A stretch of 64,000 bases of DNA from assembly GCF_022749515.1 (NCBI RefSeq), contig NZ_CP094242.1:1488001-1552000 (forward strand), written 5' to 3'. This document shows positions 41,899 to 55,267 of this stretch, piece by piece. A program made the position numbers and the translations under genes. Within the stretch, counting starts at the first letter, position 1; every line of letters begins with the position of its first letter. This stretch comes from Morococcus cerebrosus. GTDB lineage: Bacteria; Pseudomonadota; Gammaproteobacteria; Burkholderiales; Neisseriaceae. The notes beneath the pieces were generated by a model, which saw nothing but the letters and a program-made list of their open reading frames with translations, made no database searches and had not been told where the DNA came from.

Positions 41899-43332
41899 TC
41901 AGCCGTGCAAAGCGCGTTTGTCGGCGGCCAGTGCGGCTTCGTGAACCACTTCAGACAAGGTCGGGTGGGCATGGATGATGCGGGCGATGTCTTCGCTGCT
42001 GGCGAAGAATTCGAGCGCAGTGACGCCTTCAGTGACCAATTCGCTGACAACCGGGCCGATCATGTGTACGCCCAAGATGCGGTCGGTTTTGGCATCCGCC
42101 AACACTTTGACCGTACCTTTTGCCTTGCCCATTGCCAAAGCGCGGCCGTTTGCACCGAAGCCGGAAGTGCCTTTTTTGTATTCCACGCCTTCGGCTTTGA
42201 GCTGCTCTTCAGTTTTGCCGACCCAGGCGATTTCGGGGTCGGTGTAAATCACGAACGGTACGCTGTTGAAGTCGATATGCGGTTTCTGACCGGCGATGCG
42301 CTCAGCAACCGCCACGCCTTCGTCGCTGGCTTTGTGCGCCAGCATCGGGCCGCGAACCACATCACCGATTGCCCAGACATTAGGCAGGTTGGTGCGGCAT
42401 TCGCCGTCCACTTTGATAAAGCCGCGCTCGTCTTTTTCCAAGCCGACGGCTTCGGCGTTCAAGCCTTTGGTGTTCGGAATACGACCGATGGCGACGATGA
42501 GTTTGTCGAATACTTCGGTTTTGGCTTCGCCTGCGGCAGTTTGGTAGGCAACGGAAACACCTTTGCCTTCAGATTTGATGTCGCCGATTTTTACGCCCAG
42601 TTCGATGTTCAAGCCCTGCTCTTTGGTAAAGTATTTGAACGCTTCTTTGGCGATTTGCTGGTCGGCGGCGGCAAGGAAGGTCGGCATGGCTTCGAGGATG
42701 GTAACTTGCGAACCGACACGGTTCCATACAGAACCCATTTCCAAACCGATCACACCCGAACCGATGACGCCGAGTTTGGCGGGCACTTCGGTCAGGTTCA
42801 ATGCGCCTTCGTTGTCCAATACGTTTACATTATCGATGGCAACCTGTGGCAGCGGACGCGGCACGGAACCGGTCGCTACGATGACGTGTTTGGCTTCGAT
42901 AACGGTTTTCTCGCCTTTGTTATCGACTTCGATTTGGTAGGCATCGCCGTTTTTTCCGGCAAATGAAGCCGTACCGAACAGGCTGGTTACTTTGTTTTTT
43001 TGGAACAGGAATTTCACGCCGCCGGTGAGCTTGGTTACGATGGCGTCTTTGCGCGCAATCATTTTCGCCGCGTCAAATTTGATGTCGCCGACGCTGATGC
43101 CGTGTTCGGCGAAATCATGCTGCGCGGCGTGGAAATGTTCGCTGGATTGCAACAGGGCTTTGGAAGGAATACAGCCGACGTTCAGGCAGGTGCCGCCCAG
43201 CGCGGGCGCGTCGCCTGCTTTGTTGACGCCCGCATCGACACAGGCGGTTTTAAAACCCAGTTGGGCGGCGCGGATGGCGGCAACGTATCCGCCGGGACCT
43301 GCGCCGATGACTACTACATCGTATTGAGACAT
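41899..43332 (-). CDS. lpd: Dihydrolipoamide dehydrogenase (E3)
   Basis: The 477-residue flavoenzyme reoxidises the lipoyl groups of the 2-oxoglutarate and probably other 2-oxoacid dehydrogenases. FAD binding is seen in [20 protein letters not shown], the redox disulfide in [16 protein letters not shown], the NAD site in [16 protein letters not shown], and the active His/Glu at [14 protein letters not shown]. It lacks an N-terminal lipoyl domain, unlike the pyruvate-type E3 of some neisseriae. It is downstream of sucB and a small lipoprotein gene in the same direction. Confidence 0.96.
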   Translation of the reverse strand: MSQYDVVVIGAGPGGYVAAIRAAQLGFKTACVDAGVNKAGDAPALGGTCLNVGCIPSKALLQSSEHFHAAQHDFAEHGISVGDIKFDAAKMIARKDAIVTKLTGGVKFLFQKNKVTSLFGTASFAGKNGDAYQIEVDNKGEKTVIEAKHVIVATGSVPRPLPQVAIDNVNVLDNEGALNLTEVPAKLGVIGSGVIGLEMGSVWNRVGSQVTILEAMPTFLAAADQQIAKEAFKYFTKEQGLNIELGVKIGDIKSEGKGVSVAYQTAAGEAKTEVFDKLIVAIGRIPNTKGLNAEAVGLEKDERGFIKVDGECRTNLPNVWAIGDVVRGPMLAHKASDEGVAVAERIAGQKPHIDFNSVPFVIYTDPEIAWVGKTEEQLKAEGVEYKKGTSGFGANGRALAMGKAKGTVKVLADAKTDRILGVHMIGPVVSELVTEGVTALEFFASSEDIARIIHAHPTLSEVVHEAALAADKRALHG

Positions 43333-43527
43333 GTGAAAAATCCTTTGTTGTTTGATATTTTTGCCGCAGGAAAACCTTCAGCAAAAGTTTATCCACTATA
43401 TTTTGCATGAGAGGTCGTCTGAAAACGCGGCTTCAACAAAATTAAAACTTATTCTGCCTTTTTCAGAGTGCGAAGCCTGCTCACAGGCACGACCTATTCA
43501 AATTTCAGCCCGATTGGTTCGGACGCA

Positions 43528-43797
43528 TCAGCGGCGGCAGGAATGCGGACTGTATTCCCTGACTTCCTGTCCGGTAAAATTGTTGTAAACGCGCACGGTA
43601 GCGTGCAGATAACGTTTGCACAAAACGCTGCGGGCGACGGGAATGCCTGCTTTGTTGCTGTCCATTTCAAAACGCTTGTTCAACATTCTGCCGCGCGCAT
43701 CATAAGCGTTGACGGAATATTCCTTGCCTTCGAATGCGGCACACGCGCCAAGCAGGGAAACGACAGCCAAAAGCGGAAACAGGGAGATGGGTTTCAT
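43528..43797 (-). CDS. Small hypothetical lipoprotein
   Basis: The 89-residue precursor starts MKPISLFPLLAVVSLLGAC, with a clear lipobox (LGAC) that would leave a mature part of about 70 residues. The mature part contains NAYDARGRMLNKRFEMDS and VYNNFTGQEVREYSPHSC and two Cys that could pair. No family is recognised. It is inserted between lpd and sucB in the TCA block, with uptake sequences on both sides. The start at the second Met of the frame gives the best signal peptide. Confidence 0.7.
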   Translation of the reverse strand: MKPISLFPLLAVVSLLGACAAFEGKEYSVNAYDARGRMLNKRFEMDSNKAGIPVARSVLCKRYLHATVRVYNNFTGQEVREYSPHSCRR

Positions 43798-43887
43798 GGA
43801 TACGCTCCTATGGATTTTCAAGCGTTTGCTTCTGCACGAAAAATGGCAGCAACAAACTTTCTCCCTTAGATTTCAAACATCCTGCTG

Positions 43888-43928
43888 TTTTCAGACGACC
43901 TTTTTTCATTTCAAGGTCGTCTGAAAAC
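43888..43928. terminator. Inverted uptake-sequence hairpin after sucB
   Basis: Facing uptake sequences with T and A runs lie between sucB and the lipoprotein gene on the minus strand. Confidence 0.7.
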
Positions 43929-43990
43929 CAGTGAGCAGCCCGATTTCAAACTGCTCTGTTTTTATCCGCTTTATATCCCTTTGACAGCGT

Positions 43991-45172
43991 TTACAGATCC
44001 AACAACAGGCGTGCCGGATCTTCTAGCGCGTCTTTGATGGCAACCAAAGTCAACACGGCTTCGCGGCCGTCGATGATGCGGTGGTCGTAAGAGAGTGCCA
44101 GATACATCATCGGGCGGACAACGACTTGACCGTTTTCCACGACTGCGCGTTCTTTGGTCGCGTGCATACCCAAAATGGCGGATTGCGGCGGATTGATAAT
44201 CGGGGTGGACATCATAGATCCGAACGTACCGCCGTTGGTGATGCTGAACGTACCGCCGGTCAAATCTTCCAGCGCGATTTTGCCGTCTTTGGCTTTTTTG
44301 GCGTAATCGACGATGGCTTGTTCGATGTCGGCAATGCTCATTTGGTCGGCATCACGCAAAATCGGCACGACCAAACCGCGCGGGCTGCCGATAGCGATAC
44401 CGATGTCGAAGTAACCGTGATAAACGATGTCGCTGCCGTCAACGGAGGCATTGACCACCGGATATTTTTTCAGCGCGGCAACGGCTGCTTTGACGAAGAA
44501 AGACATGAAGCCGAGTTTGACGCCGTGTTCTTTCTCGAATTTTTCTTTGTATTTCGCACGCAAGTCCATGATGGGTTTCATGTTGACTTCGTTGAACGTA
44601 GTCAGAATCGCGTTTTCTTGTTGCGAAGCCAAGAGACGTTCGGCAACACGGGCGCGCAGGCGGCTCATCGGAACGCGTTGCTCCGGACGTACGCCCGCCG
44701 GAACAGGTGCAGGAGCAGCAGCGGGTGCGGCAGCAGGTTTGGCGGTAGCGTTTTGCACGTCTTCTTTCAAGACGCGACCGTCACGACCAGAACCTTGCAG
44801 CGCGTTCACATCCACGCCGGTTTCGGCTGCCAGTTTGGCGGCGGCAGGCATGGCGGCATTGGTTTGCGCAGCGGCGGGAGCGGCTTCAGGTGCAGGCGCG
44901 GCGGCTGGGGCTTCAGCAGAAGCGGAAGCGGTTGCTGCGGTGTCGATGCGTGCCAATACTTGTTCGGCGGCAACGGTTTCGCCGTTTTGGGCAATGATTT
45001 CAACCAATACGCCGGCTTGTGGGGAAGGTACTTCCAAAACCACTTTGTCGGTTTCGATGTCAATCAGGATTTCGTCGCGCGCTACGGCTTCGCCGACTTT
45101 TTTCTTCCATTCCAAGAGCGTGCCTTCGGATACGCTTTCGGACAGCATGGGTACTTTTACGTCAATAATCAT
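43991..45172 (-). CDS. sucB: Dihydrolipoamide succinyltransferase (E2 of 2-oxoglutarate dehydrogenase)
   Basis: The 393-residue E2 has one lipoyl domain with the lipoylated Lys in [18 protein letters not shown], an Ala/Pro-rich linker (about residues 85-115), a peripheral-subunit-binding segment ([29 protein letters not shown]) and the catalytic domain ending with [12 protein letters not shown], which holds the active His and Asp. It transfers the succinyl group to CoA. The next gene upstream, sucA, codes the E1 subunit, with 112 bases between them. Confidence 0.96.
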   Translation of the reverse strand: MIIDVKVPMLSESVSEGTLLEWKKKVGEAVARDEILIDIETDKVVLEVPSPQAGVLVEIIAQNGETVAAEQVLARIDTAATASASAEAPAAAPAPEAAPAAAQTNAAMPAAAKLAAETGVDVNALQGSGRDGRVLKEDVQNATAKPAAAPAAAPAPVPAGVRPEQRVPMSRLRARVAERLLASQQENAILTTFNEVNMKPIMDLRAKYKEKFEKEHGVKLGFMSFFVKAAVAALKKYPVVNASVDGSDIVYHGYFDIGIAIGSPRGLVVPILRDADQMSIADIEQAIVDYAKKAKDGKIALEDLTGGTFSITNGGTFGSMMSTPIINPPQSAILGMHATKERAVVENGQVVVRPMMYLALSYDHRIIDGREAVLTLVAIKDALEDPARLLLDL

Positions 45173-45284
45173 TTTGTGTCTCCGGATGGTCGTTGGTTTT
45201 CAGACGACCTGTTGTGTGTTATCTCTTTTGTTTGGCGGGCGTTCCGTCTGAAGTGTTTCATTCGGAACGCCGCACCGTATTGCG

Positions 45285-48113
<2,829 letters not shown>

Positions 48114-48146
48114 GACGCGAGCTCTTTTCTTTAAAATATAAACAAA

Positions 48147-48208
48147 GGGTAGAATTCCATGTGTTTCAACGGAATCCATGCCGTTTGAAATGACACTTCA
48201 TTCTACCC
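48147..48208. promoter_or_regulatory. Long imperfect hairpin in the sucA leader
   Basis: Outer arms GGGTAGAAT (48147-48155) and ATTCTACCC (48200-48208) are perfectly complementary. An inner stem GTTTCAACGG with CCGTTTGAAA continues with small bulges. It lies 33 bases before the sucA start and has no T run, so an RNA-level control element or processing site is more likely than a terminator. Confidence 0.55.
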
Positions 48209-48320
48209 TATTTCCAGCCAAATTACTTGTATCTGTTTCGTTTGCTGCAGACAAACTTATTTAAAAAAACTATTCGGCTTTCTCAAATGAAGTTCCGACA
48301 ACATATTAATATACTGATTT

Positions 48321-49604
48321 TCAGCGTTTATCCGCCGGTACATAATCACGACGTACGGCACCGGTATAAAGTTGGCGCGGACGGCCGATTTTCAGCGAAG
48401 GATCGCCAATCATTTCATGCCAGTGCGAAATCCAGCCCACGCTGCGTGACAGGGCAAAGATGACGGTAAACATTTCGGTCGGAATGCCCAGCGCGGACAG
48501 GACGATACCGGAGTAGAAGTCGACGTTGGGGTACAGTTTGCGCTCCACGAAGAACGGGTCTTTCAGGGCAATTTGTTCCAATTCCATTGCCAGCTTGAAT
48601 TTCGGACTGTCTTCCAAGCCCAATTCTTTCAGCACTTCATAACAGGTCTCGCGCATGATGCTGGCGCGCGGATCCATATTGCGGTACACGCGGTGTCCGA
48701 AGCCCATCAGGCGGTATTTACGCTGTTTCACGCCTTCCATATATTCGGCAACACGGGATACATCGCCGATTTCGTCCAACATTTTCAAGACGGCTTCGTT
48801 CGCGCCGCCGTGGGATGCACCCCACAGACAGGCAATACCGGCAGCGATACAGGCAAACGGGTTCGCACCTGAAGAACCTGCCAGACGGACGGTCGAAGTC
48901 GATGCGTTTTGCTCGTGGTCGGCATGAAGGATAAAGATGCGGTCAAGCGCGCGTGCCAATACGGGATTGGGTTTGTAGTCTTCACATGGTGTGGCAAACA
49001 TCATGTGCATGAAATTTTCGGAATAAGAGAGGTTGTTTCTCGGATAATTGAACGGCAGACCGTTGGAATAGCGGTAGCACATCGCCGCAATCGTCGGAAT
49101 TTTGGAAATCAGACGGTAAATTGCGATTTTGCGGTGTTCGGGGTTCGTAATGTCCAGACTGTCTTGATAGAACGCAGACAATGCACCAACCACGCCGACC
49201 ATCATCGCCATCGGATGCGCATCGCGACGGAAGCCGCGGAAGAACCAAGTCAGCTGTTCATGCACCATCGTATGACGGCGGACGGTATTGTCAAATTCTG
49301 CCTTTTGCTCAGGCGTCGGCAGTTCGCCGTAAATCAGCAGGTAGCAGACTTCCAAATAATCGGATTTTTCGGCGAGTTGTTCGATGGGATAACCACGGTA
49401 ATACAGCAGACCTTTGTCGCCGTCGATATAAGTGATTTTGGATTCGCAGCTTGCTGTTGAAACGAACCCGGGGTCGAATGAGAATAAGCCTGTGTTTTTC
49501 GTCAGTGCGCGGATATCGACCACGTCATGACCGATGCTCGCTTCCAATACGGGCAGTTCTAAATCCTCTTGATTGGGTACGTTGAGTTTAATTGATTTGG
49601 ACAT
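48321..49604 (-). CDS. gltA: Citrate synthase
   Basis: The 427-residue type I enzyme condenses oxaloacetate and acetyl-CoA. Catalytic elements are in [21 protein letters not shown] (first His), [15 protein letters not shown] and [16 protein letters not shown] (second His with the substrate Arg), and the Asp in a later helix near [19 protein letters not shown]. The length fits the large hexameric, NADH-sensitive kind of Gram-negative bacteria. The gene lies between sdhE and sucA on the same strand. Confidence 0.97.
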   Translation of the reverse strand: MSKSIKLNVPNQEDLELPVLEASIGHDVVDIRALTKNTGLFSFDPGFVSTASCESKITYIDGDKGLLYYRGYPIEQLAEKSDYLEVCYLLIYGELPTPEQKAEFDNTVRRHTMVHEQLTWFFRGFRRDAHPMAMMVGVVGALSAFYQDSLDITNPEHRKIAIYRLISKIPTIAAMCYRYSNGLPFNYPRNNLSYSENFMHMMFATPCEDYKPNPVLARALDRIFILHADHEQNASTSTVRLAGSSGANPFACIAAGIACLWGASHGGANEAVLKMLDEIGDVSRVAEYMEGVKQRKYRLMGFGHRVYRNMDPRASIMRETCYEVLKELGLEDSPKFKLAMELEQIALKDPFFVERKLYPNVDFYSGIVLSALGIPTEMFTVIFALSRSVGWISHWHEMIGDPSLKIGRPRQLYTGAVRRDYVPADKR

Positions 49605-49721
49605 ATTTATCGCTCCTTTGTAGGTTGGGGCTTTCGTTGCTGCCTATGCAGCACGGTCTTTATTTTCAGACGACCTCCGTATCCTAGAAATCCGCCGAAA
49701 GGCAGGCGGATTTCCAATACG

Positions 49722-49970
49722 TCAAGCTCGTCTGATTTTTTCAAGCATGGGGATAAGGTGTTCCTTGTCTGTCGCCGAATGTCCGTTGATCAGGGCAAGA
49801 AGCTCCTGATCTTGAAACTCAAGGATTTCGGAAAACTCGGACAGCTCTTTATCGCTCAAATGCTCGAATTCTTTTTCCATAAACCTGCCGAAAATCAAAT
49901 CTAACTCCAATAATCCCCGGCGGGTTTGAAAACGGATTTTCCGTTTGGCAATATCGTCAAAAACCATCAT
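49722..49970 (-). CDS. sdhE: SdhE, FAD assembly factor for succinate dehydrogenase
   Basis: The 82-residue protein promotes covalent flavinylation of SdhA. The hallmark RGLLELDLIFGRF (RGxxELD type) is at residues about 18-30, then EFEHLSDKELSEFSEILEFQDQELLALI, the helical bundle part. It starts three bases after the sdhB stop and is clearly part of the sdh operon. The upstream frame is the same strand as sdhB. Confidence 0.96.
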   Translation of the reverse strand: MMVFDDIAKRKIRFQTRRGLLELDLIFGRFMEKEFEHLSDKELSEFSEILEFQDQELLALINGHSATDKEHLIPMLEKIRRA

Positions 49971-49973
49971 TTC

Positions 49974-50681
49974 TTAAACGGCTCGTTTCAACATAATTTC
50001 TTTAATCTTACCGATGGCACGGGTCGGATTCAAGTGTTTAGGGCATACGTCCACGCAGTTCATGATGGTATGGCAGCGGAACAGGCGATACGGGTCGTTC
50101 AAATTATCCAAACGCTCGTTGGTGATGGTATCGCGGCTGTCGGCAATGAAGCGGTAGGCATTCAGCAAACCGGACGGACCGACGAATTTGTCGGGATTCC
50201 ACCAGAACGACGGGCAGGCAGTCGAGCAGCAGGCGCACAAAATACATTCGTACAAGCCGTCCAGCTCTTTACGCTCTTCCTGAGTTTGCAGACGCTCTTT
50301 GTCGGCATCGATCGGATTGTCGTTGACGACATAAGGTTTGATGGAGTGGTATTGTTTGAAGAACTGGGTCATGTCCACAATCAGGTCGCGGATGACAGGC
50401 AGACCGGGCAGCGGGCGGATTTTGACAGGTTGTTTCAAACCTCGTAAGTCAGTCAAACATGCCAAGCCGTTTTTGCCGTTGATGTTCATACCGTCAGAAC
50501 CGCAAATACCTTCGCGGCAGGAACGGCGGAAAGACAGGGTGTCGTCTTGCGCTTTCAGGCGCACCAGCGCGTCCAAAAGTTTGACGTCGGTAGGTTCCAG
50601 TTCCAACTCGTAACGTTGCATATATGGTTTGGCATCAACATCCGGATTGTAACGGTAAATTTCAAAACTCATTTTTTCCAT
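49974..50681 (-). CDS. sdhB: Succinate dehydrogenase iron-sulfur subunit
   Basis: The 235-residue protein carries three clusters: 2Fe-2S in CREGICGSDGMNINGKNGLAC, 4Fe-4S in CILCACCSTACPSFWWN and 3Fe-4S in CHTIMNCVDVCPKHLNP. It passes electrons from SdhA to quinone in the membrane anchor. The start at 50681 (MEKMSFEIYRYNP) is chosen for a GGAACACTTCTC leader and fits homologues; a start two residues later is possible. It is coupled to sdhE. Confidence 0.97.
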   Translation of the reverse strand: MEKMSFEIYRYNPDVDAKPYMQRYELELEPTDVKLLDALVRLKAQDDTLSFRRSCREGICGSDGMNINGKNGLACLTDLRGLKQPVKIRPLPGLPVIRDLIVDMTQFFKQYHSIKPYVVNDNPIDADKERLQTQEERKELDGLYECILCACCSTACPSFWWNPDKFVGPSGLLNAYRFIADSRDTITNERLDNLNDPYRLFRCHTIMNCVDVCPKHLNPTRAIGKIKEIMLKRAV

Positions 50682-50805
50682 GAGAAGTGTTCCTTTTCTC
50701 ATAAACCGCCTGATGGTTTTATGTTATGGGTTCAGGCTGTTCAGTGTGGTGGTGTATTTGATTTTCAGACGACCCCTTGTGATACAGAGGTCGTCTGAAA
50801 ACGCA

Positions 50806-52569
50806 TCAGTAAACGCGCTTGGCCGGTTTGATGTATTCCACGCTCAAAGGCTGGGTGTGCACCGGTTTGTAGGACAAGGTATTGGTATCTGAATGATACA
50901 GCGTGTGTTTCATCCAGTTTTCGTCATCGCGCTCAGGATGGTCGTCTGAAGCGTGCGCGCCGCGTGATTCTTTACGTGCTTCGGCAGACACCAAAGTCGC
51001 TTTTGCCACTTCAATCAGATTATCCAATTCCAAAGCTTCGATACGCGCGGTATTCCACACTTTGCTCTTGTCTTTGATTTCAGTACGCTTCACACGCTCG
51101 GCAATCGCCATAATTTCTCGAACGCCTTTGCTGAGAATCTCATCGGTACGGAACACACCGGCGTGCAGTTGGACAGAGCGTTGCAGTTCACGGCGCAATG
51201 CATCAACGTTTTCGCCGCCGGTTTGGTTATCCAAGCGTTCGATACGTTGACGGGTCAGCTCGCCGGCATCGGCAGGCAGCGGTTTCCAATCGCTTTGCTC
51301 TTTGATGAATTTAATCATGCTGTCGCCGGCAGCTTTACCGAACACCACCAAGTCCAACAGAGAGTTGGTACCTAAACGGTTCGCACCGTGCACAGAAGCA
51401 CAAGCGCACTCGCCCGCTGCGTACAGACCTTTCACCGGCACTTCATATTCGTCGCCTTGCGGAACAACGACTTCGCCGTGGTAGTTGGTCGGAATACCGC
51501 CCATCATGTAGTGGGTAGTCGGCACAACGGGAATCGGATCTTTAATCGGGTCGATACCGGCAAACTGAATGGAAATCTCGCGGATGCCCGGCAGTTTTTC
51601 CATAATTTTTTCGGCACCGATATGGTCGATTTTCAGCAATACATGGTCTTTGTTTTTGCCACAGCCTCGACCTTCGTAGATTTCCATCGCCATCGCGCGA
51701 GAAACTACGTCGCGCGAAGCCAAGTCTTTTACGGTCGGCGCATAGCGTTCCATAAAGCGTTCGCCGTCAGCATTCAACAGAATACCGCCCTCACCGCGTA
51801 CGCCTTCGGTAATCAACACGCCTGCACCTGCCACGCCGGTCGGGTGAAATTGCCAGAACTCCATATCTTCCAACGGAATGCCTGCACGGGCGCAAATACC
51901 CAAACCGTCGCCGGTGTTCATATAGGCATTGGTAGAAGAAGCATAAATACGACCTCCGCCGCCAGTAGCAAACATCACGGCTTTAGCATGGAAAATGTAA
52001 ACTTCGCCGGTTTCCATTTCCATGGCGGTCACACCGACGACGTCGCCGTTTTCATCACGAATCAAATCTTGCGCCGTCCATTCCACAAAGAATTGCGTAT
52101 TGGCACGGACGTTTTGTTGATACAAAGTATGCAGCATTGCATGACCTGTACGGTCGGCAACCGCGCAGGCACGTTCTACCGCGCGTTTACCGTGTTCGGC
52201 AGTATGGCCGCCGAAAGGGCGTTGATAAATTTTGCCGCTTTCCACGCGGTCAAAAGGCATACCCATGTGTTCCAACTCAATCACCGCTTCAGGCGCGGCG
52301 CGACACATAAACTCAATCGCGTCTTGGTCGCCCAGCCAGTCGGAACCTTTCACGGTATCGTACATGTGCCAGTCCCAACGGTCTTCCTGCACATTACCCA
52401 GCGAAGCGGAAATACCGCCCTGCGCCGCTACAGTATGCGAACGGGTCGGGAACACTTTAGACAAAACGGCACAATTCAGACCGGATTTGGATAATTGGAG
52501 GGCTGCGCGTAAACCTGCACCACCACCGCCGACAATCACGGCATCAAACTTGCGAACAGGAAAACCCAT
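50806..52569 (-). CDS. sdhA: Succinate dehydrogenase flavoprotein subunit
   Basis: The 587-residue subunit oxidises succinate. The FAD site is [17 protein letters not shown], the flavin-linked His is in [15 protein letters not shown], substrate and catalytic elements include [21 protein letters not shown] and the Arg/His of [13 protein letters not shown]. The C-terminal domain with [15 protein letters not shown] helices is complete. The start at 52569 ([14 protein letters not shown]) is preferred over an in-frame TTG. It lies two bases after sdhD. Confidence 0.97.
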   Translation of the reverse strand: MGFPVRKFDAVIVGGGGAGLRAALQLSKSGLNCAVLSKVFPTRSHTVAAQGGISASLGNVQEDRWDWHMYDTVKGSDWLGDQDAIEFMCRAAPEAVIELEHMGMPFDRVESGKIYQRPFGGHTAEHGKRAVERACAVADRTGHAMLHTLYQQNVRANTQFFVEWTAQDLIRDENGDVVGVTAMEMETGEVYIFHAKAVMFATGGGGRIYASSTNAYMNTGDGLGICARAGIPLEDMEFWQFHPTGVAGAGVLITEGVRGEGGILLNADGERFMERYAPTVKDLASRDVVSRAMAMEIYEGRGCGKNKDHVLLKIDHIGAEKIMEKLPGIREISIQFAGIDPIKDPIPVVPTTHYMMGGIPTNYHGEVVVPQGDEYEVPVKGLYAAGECACASVHGANRLGTNSLLDLVVFGKAAGDSMIKFIKEQSDWKPLPADAGELTRQRIERLDNQTGGENVDALRRELQRSVQLHAGVFRTDEILSKGVREIMAIAERVKRTEIKDKSKVWNTARIEALELDNLIEVAKATLVSAEARKESRGAHASDDHPERDDENWMKHTLYHSDTNTLSYKPVHTQPLSVEYIKPAKRVY

Positions 52570-52571
52570 AC

Positions 52572-52913
52572 TTACCCCCAAATTACTTTAATTGAATACA
52601 CCAAGCAGCCGACCAGCCAAACGATGGTGGCAACCTGCAAAAACAAACGCACGCCGAAGGGTTTGATATAGTCCATCCACAAATCGCGGATACCCACCCA
52701 AGCGTGCAAAAATACGGCGATAAAGCTAACCTGGGTGAACACTTTCACCCAAACTTGATCGAAAAATGCCTGCCAAGCCGAATATTCTTTAGGCAAGGTA
52801 AACAGAATCACTAAAAGCGCGACGGTATAGATCAACATGATAACCGCAGTCGCACGCTGCATCGCCCAATCGCGCAAACCGTAATGGGCACCGGTCAATT
52901 TACGCTCTACCAT
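52572..52913 (-). CDS. sdhD: Succinate dehydrogenase membrane anchor subunit D
   Basis: The 113-residue protein has three helices, with the pattern [29 protein letters not shown] at the N-terminus and [20 protein letters not shown] sequence ([16 protein letters not shown]) that binds quinone and heme. It overlaps the sdhC end by seven bases and precedes sdhA. Confidence 0.94.
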   Translation of the reverse strand: MVERKLTGAHYGLRDWAMQRATAVIMLIYTVALLVILFTLPKEYSAWQAFFDQVWVKVFTQVSFIAVFLHAWVGIRDLWMDYIKPFGVRLFLQVATIVWLVGCLVYSIKVIWG

Positions 52914-53284
52914 AACAACGCTCCCAAAACGACGGTCAACACCAGCGCGGCAGCAAACACCAATTTGGCGGTATTCCGCGCAGTATTCAGCTCAAGGCCT
53001 TTGTGTGCATCCAAAAATAAAAAACGGATACCGGCGAGAAAATGGTGCAGATAAGCCCATAACACGCCGATTAAAATCAACTTGACCAAAGGATTGGAAA
53101 CGATGGCACGGTAAGTTTCAAACGCCGACTCGCGGCTCAACGTACCGGACAGGAGATACAGCAAAACGGGAAGCATTATAAATAACCCTACCCCGCTGAT
53201 GCGGTGCAAGATGGAGACAATTCCCGGTATAGGCAACCGTATATTGGGAATCTCCAAAAAGACAGGACGCGGTTTGACGGACAT
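52907..53284 (-). CDS. sdhC: Succinate dehydrogenase cytochrome b556 subunit C
   Basis: The 125-residue protein has three helices. The family signature RLPIPGIVSILHRISGVGLF is near the N-terminus, and the heme-binding region is seen in HHFLAGIRFLFLDAHKG. With SdhD it anchors the complex and binds ubiquinone and heme b. It is the first gene of the operon and its upstream region is AT-rich. Confidence 0.95.
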   Translation of the reverse strand: MSVKPRPVFLEIPNIRLPIPGIVSILHRISGVGLFIMLPVLLYLLSGTLSRESAFETYRAIVSNPLVKLILIGVLWAYLHHFLAGIRFLFLDAHKGLELNTARNTAKLVFAAALVLTVVLGALLW

Positions 53285-53753
53285 AGCCAGTTCCTCTGTA
53301 TTTTTTATCAGCTCAAAACCAATAACTCAAATTACATCGAGTTACATAAACTATAATTTACCTGTTTTATCCGATTTTGAACAGTCTAATTTATAAACAA
53401 TCTAATAAATTTTACCAAAAAACATCATAAACTGTACCAATAACAATAAACATCTCTATTAATACTTAAACCAACATTTTTTCCACTACCGCTTAATCAG
53501 TTTCGCATAATCTCACACCATCAAAATAGTATTAATATCTTGTTTCTTGTGATAAAAATATGAATTAATATCATTTACCAACGCATCCACAAGCAAAACA
53601 ACCATAACCTTATGGGATAAAACGTTGCATTCAAAACAAAATTTCAACAGGCAACTTTTCAGACGACTCTCTTATTTTTCTATTACAAAACTGCAATATT
53701 TTAGTGAATAAAGATTTGCGTCATACGTCATATCGATGATGTGATTTCTACTA

Positions 53754-53864
53754 ATGCCTTCAAAAAGACAGCGCTGCAACCATAGCGGAATGATACGGGC
53801 TTCAGACAAACAGCTGATTGACGCTATTCATAAATTAAATAACACAGCTGAAGTGCTGAAGTAG
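53754..53864 (+). other. Short open frame, 36 codons, of uncertain reality
   Basis: The frame starts MPSKRQRCNHSGMIRASDK and ends with LNNTAEVLK and TAG. It has a protein-like composition (a helix-turn-helix-like second half) but no ribosome site. It may be a remnant of the DNA that arrived with sodC. Confidence 0.25.
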
Positions 53865-53878
53865 ATCTCATTGCAAAT

Positions 53879-53922
53879 AAAAGTGCGGTTAAAACGTTCA
53901 ACATTTTTAACCGCACTTTTTG
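53879..53922 (-). terminator. sodC terminator made of two inverted Haemophilus uptake sequences
   Basis: AAGTGCGGT (53881-53889) and ACCGCACTT (53910-53918) are the 9-base uptake signal of Pasteurellaceae in inverted orientation. They extend as AAAGTGCGGTTAAAA / TTTTTAACCGCACTTTTT and form a hairpin with T run downstream of the sodC stop on the minus strand. In the rest of the window terminators of this style use the neisserial uptake sequence instead. Confidence 0.92.
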
Positions 53923-53937
53923 TTTCTAACAATTAAC

Positions 53938-54507
53938 CTATTTAATCACGCCACACGCCATACGCGCACCGCCACCACCAAGCGGAGCAGGATGATCGGA
54001 ATGATTGTCGCCACCAACGTGGATCATAATAGAATGACCACGAACTTCATTAAGGTGTTTGATGCGTGGCGCAAGAACCGGATTGGTGGCTGTGCCGTCG
54101 TGCAATACGGTTAATGCAGGCAAATCGCCTAAGTGGGCATCATCTTGCCATGGGAAACCGTGTTTTTTGGTTTCTTTCGGATCCCAGTGACCGCCGGCAC
54201 CCAACCCTGCAGTCAGTTTACCGTCTTTTTCCTTCGGCTCACAGCTTGGGTTTTGGTGAATGTGAAAGCCATGCAAGCCGGCTTCTAATCCTCTTAAGTT
54301 TGGCGTAAAGACCAAACCGTACTTGGATTCGGTAATCGTTACAGTGCCTACATCTTTATTACCATTAACCGGGTCAAGTTGTTGCACTTTCACTTTAATA
54401 GAAGCACCGGCAGGTGTCATGTGGTCATGTTTGTGTTCATGCGCATTGACCACTCCCGCAGCACAGATTGCACTGATACCAACAGCTACGAGTGTTTTAA
54501 ATTTCAT
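53938..54507 (-). CDS. sodC: Periplasmic Cu,Zn superoxide dismutase
   Basis: The 189-residue periplasmic enzyme removes superoxide. The signal peptide is [22 protein letters not shown], followed by a short His-rich extension ([10 protein letters not shown]) and the beta barrel with metal ligands in [39 protein letters not shown] and [16 protein letters not shown], ending [13 protein letters not shown]. The gene and its terminator have the features of a gene imported from Haemophilus, a known case in meningococcus. It stands alone, convergent to nothing nearby. Confidence 0.96.
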   Translation of the reverse strand: MKFKTLVAVGISAICAAGVVNAHEHKHDHMTPAGASIKVKVQQLDPVNGNKDVGTVTITESKYGLVFTPNLRGLEAGLHGFHIHQNPSCEPKEKDGKLTAGLGAGGHWDPKETKKHGFPWQDDAHLGDLPALTVLHDGTATNPVLAPRIKHLNEVRGHSIMIHVGGDNHSDHPAPLGGGGARMACGVIK

Positions 54508-54801
54508 TTATATCTCCTTTTTATGTCAAATTTATGTCAAGGCCCCTTTGTATTCTAAACAAAATGGGGAGTAAATCGAGTATTTTTAAGATGTTATTAG
54601 CTATCAAAGCCATTTGATTTTTCTATCTTTTCCATTAATCGAAATAATATTTATTTATAATATGAAACAGCTACGATAAAGAAGTAGTCAACCATAATTT
54701 TGCCTCGTTTAGGCAAAACTGACATTTCTTTGCCTTACTCCGCTTTATACTGTGCCCGCATTACGGCAAACCCTTTCCACTCAATTACTGCGAGGCTTGT
54801 T

Positions 54802-55200
54802 ATGAAACATTCCGAAGAAAAACAATACACCCAGTCTTCCGATCCGGAAAACTTTATCCCAAAATTCAGAAGGCGTAATTTGGACAAAACGGGCTTTCTC
54901 AACAAACTCGCCCGTTTTGCAGGCCGGTTGGGCGAGCCCATCGTACGCCAGTTGTATGCACTGTATTATCTTTGGGACTCCCCTCACACCCCCAGACGCG
55001 CCAAGATGATTATCGTCGGCGCATTGGTTTACTTCCTCAGCCCTATCGACAGCATTCCCGATTTGCTGGGTCCTTTGGGATTCAGCGACGACATTGCCGT
55101 TATTACTTTGGTGTACAGCCAGATGAAAACTTATCTGACGGAAGACATCAAAGAGCGGGCAAGACTGGCAACCGAGAAGCTGCTGCGTAAAACATCATAA
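54802..55200 (+). CDS. YkvA/DUF1232-family protein
   Basis: The 132-residue protein has the DUF1232 core YFLSPIDSIPDLLGPLGFSDDIAVI (residues about 75-100), preceded by AKMIIVGALVYF and followed by a basic tail. Members are small membrane-associated proteins of unknown role. The start at 54802 (MKHSEEKQYTQ) is chosen because GAGG lies 9-12 bases upstream (54790-54793); upstream codons look non-coding. An uptake hairpin follows. Confidence 0.85.
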   Translation: MKHSEEKQYTQSSDPENFIPKFRRRNLDKTGFLNKLARFAGRLGEPIVRQLYALYYLWDSPHTPRRAKMIIVGALVYFLSPIDSIPDLLGPLGFSDDIAVITLVYSQMKTYLTEDIKERARLATEKLLRKTS

Positions 55201-55217
55201 ATATCAGCATCCAAAAC

Positions 55218-55252
55218 AAAAGGTCGTCTGAAAATTTTCAGACGACCTTTTG
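55218..55252. terminator. Inverted uptake-sequence hairpin
   Basis: AAAAGGTCGTCTGAAAATTTTCAGACGACCTTTTG is a near-perfect palindrome serving the convergent YkvA-like and lipoprotein genes. Confidence 0.9.
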
Positions 55253-55267
55253 TTTGAAATGAGAAAC

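Larger units (their letters stand above)
53285..53937. other. Long AT-rich intergenic region upstream of sdhC
   Basis: It should contain the sdh operon promoter on the minus strand. It has one truncated uptake sequence (53659-53667), a 36-codon open frame (53754-53864), and a terminator built from two Haemophilus-type uptake sequences at the right end. The remaining 350 bases show no clear feature. Confidence 0.55.
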
